The notes below the pieces were generated by a model, which searched no databases, had not been told where the DNA came from, and worked only from the letters and a program-made list of their open reading frames with translations. From Acidobacteriota bacterium (lineage in GTDB: Bacteria > Acidobacteriota > Polarisedimenticolia > Gp22-AA2), in NCBI GenBank assembly GCA_027297005.1, contig JAPUIN010000069.1:1-6723 (forward strand): a stretch of DNA of 6,723 nucleotides, given 5' to 3'. A program made the translations under genes and the position numbers. Below, piece by piece: positions 1 through 5,169 of the stretch. Positions within the stretch are counted from its first letter, which is position 1, and the number at the start of each line of letters is the position of its first letter.

Positions 1-1
1 C

Positions 2-391
2 GGCGGGGTTCTCGAGAGGCTGCCGGGTCTCCGGATCGCGTTCGCCCACGGCGGCGGCGCCTTCCCCGGGACGCTCGGGCGCATCGAGCGTGGGTTCATC
101 TCGCGCCCGGATTTATGCGCCGTCGACAACCAGGTGAACCCGCGCGAGTACCTGCATCGGATTTACTTCGATTCGTTGGTGCACGATGCCGACACGCTGC
201 GGTTTCTGATCCGTCTGGACGGAGCGGAGCGGGTCGCCCTCGGATCCGACTATCCGTTTCCGCTGGGGGAAGAGGTCGCGGGCACCCTGATTGAATCGAT
301 GTCGGATCTCGACTCCGCTGCCCGCGATCGGCTGCTGGCGGGGACGGCCCTAGAGTTTCTAGGCCGGCGCCGCGAGGAGTTTCAGGCGTGA
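2..391 (+). CDS. 2-amino-3-carboxymuconate-6-semialdehyde decarboxylase (ACMSD), C-terminal part
   Basis: The gene is cut by the left edge; 129 C-terminal residues remain, read in the frame starting at base 2. ACMSD is a metal-dependent amidohydrolase-fold decarboxylase that converts ACMS to 2-aminomuconate semialdehyde, diverting it from spontaneous cyclisation to quinolinate. The fragment carries typical ACMSD signatures: HGGGAFP at visible residues 16-22 (the His matches the family's conserved active-site His), then GRIERGF and RPDLCA, then NPREYL, FDSLVHD, and GSDYPFPLGE, whose Asp (visible residue 83) matches the metal-ligand Asp. It ends with LAGTALEFLG, the usual C-terminal helix. A GTG at 134 lies inside the conserved domain and is not the true start. 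The stop TGA (389-391) overlaps the GTG start of kynU by 4 nt, so translation is probably coupled. The family assignment is secure; the N-terminal metal-binding motif is outside the window. Confidence 0.93.
   Translation, partial: GGVLERLPGLRIAFAHGGGAFPGTLGRIERGFISRPDLCAVDNQVNPREYLHRIYFDSLVHDADTLRFLIRLDGAERVALGSDYPFPLGEEVAGTLIESMSDLDSAARDRLLAGTALEFLGRRREEFQA
374..379 (+). promoter_or_regulatory. Shine-Dalgarno for kynU
   Basis: GAGGAG lies 8 nt before the GTG at 388, inside the last codons of the ACMSD gene. It supports GTG 388 as the kynureninase start, together with the 4-nt GTGA stop/start overlap. Confidence 0.7.
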
Positions 392-1683
392 TCGACGGTT
401 TCACCACAGCCGAAAGGTTCGCGAAGCGCCTCGATGACGAGGACCCGCTCTCGAGCCGCCGCGATCTCTTTCACATCCCCGTGCGTCCCGACGGCGCTCC
501 GGCCGTCTACCTCTGCGGCAACTCCCTGGGTCTGCAGCCGCGCTCGGCGCGGGCGCTCGTCGAGGAAGAGATGGAGGCCTGGGCCGCGCTCGCGGTCGAC
601 GGGCATTTCAAGGCGAATGCGCCGTGGGTCTCGTACCACGAGTTGTTGCGGGAAGCGGGGGCGCGCCTGGTCGGAGCGGGACCGGGCGAGGTCGCCATGA
701 TGAACGGCCTGACCGTGAATCTGCATCTCATGATGGCGACATTCTACCGCCCGGAGAGGGGGCGGCATGTCGTGCTGATCGAGGAGGGCGCATTTCCGTC
801 CGATCGATACGCCGTGGTGTCGCAGATTCGGCACCATGGCCACGATCCGGCGACGTCGCTTCTGCTGGTCGGGCCGGCGCCGGGGGAGGCGACGATCCGG
901 ACCGAGGCGATCGAGGAGATTCTGCAGGCCAGGGGAAGCGAGATCGCCCTGGTGCTCCTGCCCGGCGTCCAGTACCTGACCGGACAGGTCTTCGATCTGG
1001 AGCGAATCGCCGGCGCCGCGCGACGACACGGATGCCGCATCGGTGTCGACCTGGCACACGCGGCCGGCAACGTGATCCTGAACCTGCACGACTGGGAGAT
1101 CGACTTCGCCGTCTGGTGCACCTACAAGTATTTGAACGGCGGCCCGGGCGGCATCGGCGGATGCTTCGTCCACGAGCGTCATGCGCGGGATTTTTCGCTG
1201 CCACGACTCTCCGGCTGGTGGGGGAACGACCCCGACACCCGATTCGAGATGCGCCGCGAGTTCACACCGCAGTCCGGCGCTGCGGGATGGCAGCTCGGCA
1301 ATCCGCCGATCCTCGCCATGGCGCCGCTACGCGCGTCGCTTGCGATCTTCGACGAGGTCGGCATGCCGGCCCTGCGCGTTAAATCACTGCGCCTGACCGG
1401 TTATCTGGAAGACTTGATTGATGCGCTGCCGGCGAAAGGGGTCGAAACGATCACGCCGCGCGCGACGGCGGAGCGCGGCTGTCAGTTGTCGCTGCGCGTC
1501 GGGGGGAAGCCGCGGGATCTACAAACGGCACTCGCCCGTGAGGGGATCGTATGCGACGTGCGCGGGCCGGACGTGATCCGGGTCGCGCCCGTTCCCCTCT
1601 ACAACACCTACCATGAAGTGTGGCGTTTCGCGCAGACACTCGGGCGGGTGACAGGCAGTGGCTCCAGAGGATCGGGGAGATAA
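388..1683 (+). CDS. kynU: Kynureninase (PLP-dependent)
   Basis: This 431-residue protein has normal kynureninase length. It cleaves 3-hydroxykynurenine (or kynurenine) to 3-hydroxyanthranilate (or anthranilate) plus alanine, as a cytosolic PLP fold-type I enzyme. The PLP lysine is K247 in WCTYKYLNGGPGG, preceded by Y246. Other cofactor contacts match the family: LTVN (108-111), F136 and D139 in AFPSD, D221 and H224 in DLAHAAGN, W277 in SGWWGN, and N305 in LGNPPIL. R398 in VIRVAP is the likely substrate-carboxylate Arg. Against human kynureninase, the specificity positions H102/S332/N333 correspond to H73/G304/N305, so two of three match the 3-hydroxykynurenine-preferring type; this is by-eye alignment. 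The start is GTG, with GAGGAG 8 nt upstream and a 4-nt overlap with ACMSD. The C-terminus ends in a short Gly/Ser/Arg tail. KMO follows after 6 nt, so 3-hydroxykynurenine is the expected substrate. Confidence 0.96.
   Translation: MIDGFTTAERFAKRLDDEDPLSSRRDLFHIPVRPDGAPAVYLCGNSLGLQPRSARALVEEEMEAWAALAVDGHFKANAPWVSYHELLREAGARLVGAGPGEVAMMNGLTVNLHLMMATFYRPERGRHVVLIEEGAFPSDRYAVVSQIRHHGHDPATSLLLVGPAPGEATIRTEAIEEILQARGSEIALVLLPGVQYLTGQVFDLERIAGAARRHGCRIGVDLAHAAGNVILNLHDWEIDFAVWCTYKYLNGGPGGIGGCFVHERHARDFSLPRLSGWWGNDPDTRFEMRREFTPQSGAAGWQLGNPPILAMAPLRASLAIFDEVGMPALRVKSLRLTGYLEDLIDALPAKGVETITPRATAERGCQLSLRVGGKPRDLQTALAREGIVCDVRGPDVIRVAPVPLYNTYHEVWRFAQTLGRVTGSGSRGSGR
1674..1680 (+). promoter_or_regulatory. 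Shine-Dalgarno for kmo
   Basis: GGGGAGA ends 9 nt before the ATG at 1690 and lies in the last codons of kynU. It supports ATG 1690 as the start. Confidence 0.55.
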
Positions 1684-1689
1684 CTGGGC

Positions 1690-3054
1690 ATGACCGACCG
1701 CCGCGAACGATTGACGACGGACAGCGGTACGGTCGTCCTGGTCGGAGCGGGCCTCGGAGGATCGCTGATGGCGATCCTGCTGGGCAGGGCCGGCTATCGG
1801 GTGCGCTGCTTCGAGATGCGCCCCGATCCCCGCGCGGGCTCACCCCGCGTGGGGCGCTCGATCAACCTCGCGATCTCCGCCCGCGCCATTCACGCTCTCG
1901 GGACGATCGGTCTCGCGAAGGACGTCCTGGCGGTGGGGATCCCGATGCGGGGCCGGATGATCCACGACCTCAATGGTCGAACCGTCTTCCAGCCGTATGG
2001 GACCGTGGCCGAACACGCCAACTACTCCGTCTCCCGGGCCGAGCTCAACATCGCCCTCCTCAACGCCGCCGCCGCGCTGCCGAATGTCGAGTTCCGGTTC
2101 GGCATGAAGTGCGCGGGGGTTGACCCTGAAGCGGGGATCGTGACCTTTGCCGAGCCCGGGGACTCTCAACCGGAGTCCGGCCGGCGGGAGACCGCCGTGG
2201 GGGACGTCATCATCGGGGCCGACGGCGCCTTCTCCACCGTGCGCCAGCAGATCCAGAGACAGGATCGCTTCGACTACCAGCAATCGTTCCTGTCGCACGG
2301 CTACAAGGAACTGACCCTCCCGCCCGGGGACGGGGGCGGGTTCGCGCTCGATCGGAACGCGCTGCACATCTGGCCGCGGGGCGGCTTCATGATGATCGCC
2401 CTGCCGAACCGGGACGGCTCGTTCACCTGCACGCTGTTCTGGCCGCTCGAGGGAGCGAACAGCTTCGCGGCGTTGCGCACGGGGGAGGAGGTCCGGCGGT
2501 TCTTCACGGGTGTCTTCCCGGACGCCGCGCGCCTGATGCCGGACCTCGAGGCGGAGTACATCCGCAATCCGGTCGGGTCGCTGGTCACGGTGCGCTGCAG
2601 CCCGTGGAGGTACGGCGCGCGGGTGGTCCTTCTGGGGGATGCGTGCCACGCCGTTGTCCCGTTTCACGGCCAGGGGGCGAACGCCGCCTTCGAGGATTGC
2701 GTGGTGCTCGACGAGTGCATTCGATCACTCGCACCGGACTGGTCCCGGGTCTTCTCGAGCTTCGAGGCGCTGCGCCGCGAGAATACCGATGCCCTGGCCG
2801 ATCTGTCGATCGCCAATTTCGAGGAGATGCGCGATCATGCGGGGTCGCGCGCCTTCCGGTTGAAGAAGGGGCTGGAGAAGGGGTTGCACCGGCTGTTCCC
2901 CTCGTGGTTTATCCCTCTCTACATGATGATCAGCTTCACGCGCATCCCATACGCCGCCGCGGTCCGCAGGGCCCGGCGGCAGGCCCGCGTCGTGGCGGCA
3001 ATCGCCGGTGCGGCGTTTCTGTTCATTCTTATGATGCTGTATCGGTCACTCTAG
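1690..3054 (+). CDS. kmo: Kynurenine 3-monooxygenase with C-terminal membrane tail
   Basis: A 454-residue FAD- and NAD(P)H-dependent aromatic hydroxylase that converts kynurenine to 3-hydroxykynurenine. The Rossmann FAD motif GAGLGG is at 19-24, followed by the KMO signature GRSINLAISARA (55-66). The second FAD motif runs through GDACHAVVPFHGQGANAAFEDC (316-337 overall; key residues G316, D317, N331, E335). Residues that contact kynurenine in Pseudomonas fluorescens KMO (R84, Y98, N369, E372, M373, Y404) fall by eye on R89, Y103, N376, E379, M380 and Y411. After the conserved FIPLYMMISFTRIPYA region come a basic stretch (RRARRQAR, 426-433) and a hydrophobic segment (about 434-451) ending in YRSL. 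This looks like a tail anchor, as in eukaryotic KMO, whereas well-studied Pseudomonas KMO is soluble. ATG 1690 lies 6 nt after the kynU stop and starts a few residues before the first beta strand. Membrane location is inferred from hydrophobicity only. Confidence 0.95.
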   Translation: MTDRRERLTTDSGTVVLVGAGLGGSLMAILLGRAGYRVRCFEMRPDPRAGSPRVGRSINLAISARAIHALGTIGLAKDVLAVGIPMRGRMIHDLNGRTVFQPYGTVAEHANYSVSRAELNIALLNAAAALPNVEFRFGMKCAGVDPEAGIVTFAEPGDSQPESGRRETAVGDVIIGADGAFSTVRQQIQRQDRFDYQQSFLSHGYKELTLPPGDGGGFALDRNALHIWPRGGFMMIALPNRDGSFTCTLFWPLEGANSFAALRTGEEVRRFFTGVFPDAARLMPDLEAEYIRNPVGSLVTVRCSPWRYGARVVLLGDACHAVVPFHGQGANAAFEDCVVLDECIRSLAPDWSRVFSSFEALRRENTDALADLSIANFEEMRDHAGSRAFRLKKGLEKGLHRLFPSWFIPLYMMISFTRIPYAAAVRRARRQARVVAAIAGAAFLFILMMLYRSL

Positions 3055-3063
3055 GACGGTGCC

Positions 3064-3846
3064 ATGGAACTGACCTATGCGAAGTACCTGAGGCTGGACG
3101 AGCTGCTCGCGCTGCAGAAGGGGAGATCGGACTCGCAGGAGCATGACGAGGTGCTGTTCATCCTGATCCACCAGGTGTACGAGCTGTGGTTCAAGCTGCT
3201 GCTGCACGAATTCGGGAAGATCAACCGGAACCTCTCCGACGGTGATCTGTTCGGATCGATCGCCACCTTCAAGCGCGTGCGCATGGTGCTGAAGACCCTC
3301 GTCGGTCAGATCGACGTTCTGGAGACGATGACGCCGATGTCGTTCATGACGTTCCGCGATCGCCTCTCGACGGCCTCCGGATTTCAGTCGGAGCAGTTCC
3401 GCGAGCTGGAGTTCGTGCTGGGCTACAAGCGCCCCGGCATGCTGCAGTACCAGCCGGCCGGAAGCGCGGCGAGAGCGCGGCTCGAGAAACGGCTGCAGGA
3501 GCGCAGCGTCGTCGATCACTTCTACGATTTTCTGGCGACGCGCGGTGTTGTGATCCCCGACGTCCTGTCGAAGCGAGACGTGACGCAGCCGACCGCCCCC
3601 GACCCGGCGATCCAGGACGCGCTTCTGAATCTCTACCGGACCCAGCCCGAGGTCGGCATCCTTCTGGAGCTGATGACCGATTTTGATGAAGGGATGCAGG
3701 AGTGGCGGTACCGCCATGTCAAGATGGTCGAGCGCACGATCGGCGATCAGCCCGGCACCGGCGGGTCCCCCGGGGCCGCCTACCTCAAGGAGTCGCTGTT
3801 CAGGCCGCTCTTCCCCGATCTCTGGGCGATCCGCAGCCGTTTCTGA
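3064..3846 (+). CDS. kynA: Tryptophan 2,3-dioxygenase (heme)
   Basis: A 260-residue cytosolic heme dioxygenase, expected to be a tetramer, that opens the indole ring of L-tryptophan to give N-formylkynurenine; this is the first and usually controlling step. Known Xanthomonas TDO active-site residues have clear counterparts: H36 in FILIHQVYELWFK (H55, near the substrate), R98 in TFRDRL (R117, substrate carboxylate), H218 in EWRYRHVKMVE (H240, axial heme ligand) and T232 in GTGGS (T254, substrate amine). Y5 and Y8 in TYAKYL match the N-terminal tyrosines that reach into the neighbouring subunit. The position of Xanthomonas Y113 is F94 here. The protein is shorter than Xanthomonas TDO (298 residues), mainly because the N-terminal tail is short; the catalytic core is complete. 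ATG 3064 lies 9 nt after the kmo stop, with AGGA (3053-3056) overlapping that stop as a modest ribosome binding site. The family is secure. Confidence 0.97.
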   Translation: MELTYAKYLRLDELLALQKGRSDSQEHDEVLFILIHQVYELWFKLLLHEFGKINRNLSDGDLFGSIATFKRVRMVLKTLVGQIDVLETMTPMSFMTFRDRLSTASGFQSEQFRELEFVLGYKRPGMLQYQPAGSAARARLEKRLQERSVVDHFYDFLATRGVVIPDVLSKRDVTQPTAPDPAIQDALLNLYRTQPEVGILLELMTDFDEGMQEWRYRHVKMVERTIGDQPGTGGSPGAAYLKESLFRPLFPDLWAIRSRF

Positions 3847-3885
3847 GCGCCCGCCCGCGGTCGCACGAAAACGGCGTGAAGTGTT

Positions 3886-3893
3886 GAGGAGGG
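3886..3893 (+). promoter_or_regulatory. Strong Shine-Dalgarno in the kynA-kynB gap
   Basis: GAGGAGGG is the strongest ribosome binding sequence I found on the + strand here. It sits 4-5 nt before ATG 3898, not before the kynB ATG at 3930, so it points to the mini-ORF. Confidence 0.6.
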
Positions 3894-3897
3894 TTCG

Positions 3898-3933
3898 ATG
3901 GATTCACGAGGGGAAGAGGTCGACGAAACATGA
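3898..3933 (+). CDS. Possible 11-residue leader peptide overlapping the kynB start
   Basis: ATG 3898 opens an 11-codon frame (MDSRGEEVDET) that stops at TGA 3931-3933. That stop overlaps the kynB ATG (3930-3932) as ATGA, the classic translational-coupling arrangement. The frame differs from both kynA and kynB. The strong GAGGAGGG lies just upstream. The peptide has five acidic residues (E6, E7, D9, E10 and D2) and no Trp codons, so it is not a Trp-sensing attenuator of the trp-leader type. It may deliver ribosomes to kynB, or it may be chance, since any SD-ATG pair will produce a short frame. No peptide function is implied. Confidence 0.35.
   Translation: MDSRGEEVDET
3913..3920 (+). promoter_or_regulatory. 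Shine-Dalgarno for kynB
   Basis: GAAGAGGT ends 9 nt before the kynB ATG at 3930. It is weaker than the GAGGAGGG further upstream and would allow direct initiation at kynB. Confidence 0.45.
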
Positions 3934-4553
3934 TCTACGATATCTCCCCCCCGATCGATTCATCGCTCGGGGTGTGGCCGGGTGACACACCGCCGTCACG
4001 CGAAGTGCTGCTCGACATGAAGCGGGGGGACAACCTGACCCTCTCGTCCCTGCACGCGACCGTTCACCTCGGGGCTCACGTCGACGCGCCGAGCCACTAT
4101 GGGCCCGGCGCCCCCGCGATCGACGAGCGCAGCCTCGATCTTTACCTGGGACCGTGCCGGGTCGTCCGGGTGGGGGCCGGTAGGGGGGAGCGGATCCTCC
4201 CCGCCGCGCTGCCCGGCCCGATGAAGGCAGAGCGTGTGCTCCTCGCCACCGGCACCTTCCCCGATCCGAACCATTTCAATGAGGACTTCGCCGCCCTCTC
4301 CCCGGAGATCGTCGATCACCTGCATCGGGAAGGGGTGAGGCTGGTCGGCATCGACACGCCGAGCATCGATCTCTTCCACTCGAAGGATCTGCCGGCGCAC
4401 AACGCCTGCCTGCGTCACGACATGGCGATCCTGGAGGGGGTGGTGCTGCGGGAGGTCCCCGAAGGGCTCTACGAGTTGATCGCTCTGCCGCTGCGCCTGG
4501 TCGGCTTCGATGGCAGCCCGGTGCGGGCCGTCCTGAGGGACCTGTCGCGTTAA
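3930..4553 (+). CDS. kynB: Kynurenine formamidase, cyclase-family metalloenzyme
   Basis: A 207-residue protein of usual KynB length. It hydrolyses N-formylkynurenine to kynurenine and formate, the second step of the pathway, in the cytosol. The N-terminus IYDISPPI...VWPGDTP is typical of bacterial KynB and fixes the start at ATG 3930. The metal-binding motif HLGAHVDAPSH (46-56) supplies H46, H50, D52 and H56; H157 in PAHNA and E169 in ILEG match the His and Glu that complete the metal and catalytic site in Burkholderia KynB. The segment VGIDTPSID (139-147) is also characteristic. The cyclase family includes other hydrolases, but the position directly after tryptophan 2,3-dioxygenase makes formamidase the clear choice. 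The gap to kynA is 83 nt, larger than other junctions in this operon, and holds a strong SD with a mini-ORF that overlaps this start. It is the last gene of the + strand set. Confidence 0.94.
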   Translation: MIYDISPPIDSSLGVWPGDTPPSREVLLDMKRGDNLTLSSLHATVHLGAHVDAPSHYGPGAPAIDERSLDLYLGPCRVVRVGAGRGERILPAALPGPMKAERVLLATGTFPDPNHFNEDFAALSPEIVDHLHREGVRLVGIDTPSIDLFHSKDLPAHNACLRHDMAILEGVVLREVPEGLYELIALPLRLVGFDGSPVRAVLRDLSR

Positions 4554-4619
4554 GAGCCTGTCCGCGTCCTGCGTCGGGTCACACGCACGGGATTTGCGAG
4601 AGGGAGGTGCGCCCGCGGG
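4554..4619 (+). other. Convergent intergenic junction, no clear terminator
   Basis: This 66-nt stretch separates the 3' ends of the two convergent gene strings. The best inverted repeat is 5 bp (TGCGT 4570-4574 with ACGCA 4583-4587, loop of 8), too short for confidence, and there is no T-run on either strand. Termination may be Rho-dependent, or transcripts may run into each other. Confidence 0.5.
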
Positions 4620-5021
4620 TCAGGCGATGGTGGCGATCACCTTCAGTTCGATCGCGATCGGCGTCGGCAGGCGCGTCACTTCGACGGTCGTGCGCGCGGG
4701 GCGCTCGCGCGTGAAGTGCTCGGCATAGATGCGGTTGAAGGTCGCGAAGTCCCGCTGCATGTGAGTCAGGAAGGCCGTCACGTCAACGATGCGATCCCAG
4801 CTCGATCCGGAATCCTCCAGGACCGTGCGGATGTTCCTGAACACCGAGCGGCACTGCGCCTCGAAATCGACCGCGACCACGCTGCCGTCGGCGTCTTGAA
4901 CGACGCCCGGGATCTCGCGCTGGCCGCGCTCGCGCGGGCCGATGCCGGATAGAAAGAGCAGCGTGCCCACGCGGTGGGCGTGCGGGTAGGGACCGACCGG
5001 CTCCGGCGCTCGCTCGCTCAT
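4620..5021 (-). CDS. amnD: RidA/YjgF-family 2-aminomuconate deaminase
   Basis: A 133-residue protein from ATG 5021. The RidA fold forms a trimer with active sites between subunits. In the 2-aminomuconate pathway the AmnD/NbaF members hydrolyse 2-aminomuconate to 4-oxalocrotonate (2-oxohex-3-enedioate) and ammonia. Features seen: PEPVGPYPHAHRVG at the start, LLFLSGIGPR, the FEAQC...FRNI helix, DVTAFLTHM, PARTTVEV with R110 (matches the conserved RidA Arg105), and PTPIAIELKVIA with E125 (matches Glu120). The PYPHA...SGIGPR pattern is that of pathway deaminases rather than housekeeping RidA, and it lies directly downstream of the matching aldehyde dehydrogenase. The start was chosen by homology; no good SD precedes it. 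The same frame stays open upstream, with an ATG at 5168 one nt after the dehydrogenase stop, so a 182-residue form is possible (see separate entry). Deaminase activity is inferred from family and neighbours. Confidence 0.85.
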   Translation of the reverse strand: MSERAPEPVGPYPHAHRVGTLLFLSGIGPRERGQREIPGVVQDADGSVVAVDFEAQCRSVFRNIRTVLEDSGSSWDRIVDVTAFLTHMQRDFATFNRIYAEHFTRERPARTTVEVTRLPTPIAIELKVIATIA

Positions 5022-5168
5022 CACGATCGCGCGGGTGACCCGTCTCTCCCGACGGGCGGGCGGGAGTCGCCTCGTTCGGGCCCCTGTGCGTGGAGGTTGC
5101 GCGCGTGCAGCGGCCCGGGAACGCTTCGTTCGTGCCGCAACCCTGGGCCGCTTCGCGCGTCGGGTCAT
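5022..5168 (-). other. In-frame arginine-rich region upstream of the deaminase: extension or 5' leader
   Basis: From ATG 5168 to the deaminase start is an open in-frame stretch of 49 codons. It would encode a very basic segment, with 17 Arg and 2 Lys and a single acidic residue. For coding: ATG 5168 sits one nt after the aldehyde dehydrogenase stop, and a 148-nt gap is long for this operon. Against: no Shine-Dalgarno precedes ATG 5168; by hand count only 34 of 49 codons end in G/C, against 45 of the first 52 codons of the deaminase proper; and CGA, AGG and AGA are common. Arg/Ala/Pro-rich open frames arise easily in untranslated GC-rich DNA. I lean towards intergenic leader. Confidence 0.4.
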
Positions 5169-5169
5169 C

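Noticed and set aside
134..391. GTG 134 as the start of a short 85-residue gene
   Set aside because: The same frame is open to the left edge and bases 2-133 encode conserved ACMSD sequence including HGGGAFP.
382..1182. Antisense open frame of 266 codons opposite kynureninase
   Set aside because: It mirrors a well-identified gene, has Arg/Pro/Asp-rich sequence without family motifs, and is a common artefact of GC-rich codon use.
624..1382. Alternative + frame of 252 codons inside kynureninase
   Set aside because: It lies wholly inside kynU, is dominated by Arg, Gly and Asp, and shows no recognisable domain.
1840..2667. Antisense open frame of 275 codons opposite KMO
   Set aside because: KMO motifs on the + strand are unambiguous; the antisense product is low-complexity Arg/Gly/Pro/Val with no motif.
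3046..3717. Antisense open frame of 223 codons covering most of tryptophan 2,3-dioxygenase
   Set aside because: The coincidence with the TDO gene is striking, but the product (Leu/Gln/His-rich) is what reverse reading of TDO codons gives; no motif or SD supports it.
4570..4587. Hairpin TGCGT/ACGCA as terminator of the + operon
   Set aside because: The stem is only 5 bp with an 8-nt loop and is not followed by a T-run.
5039..5066. Short inverted repeats (CCCGT/ACGGG and CTCCCG/CGGGAG) upstream of the deaminase as a riboswitch or operator
   Set aside because: They are 5-6 bp, mutually exclusive, and expected by chance in such GC-rich sequence.
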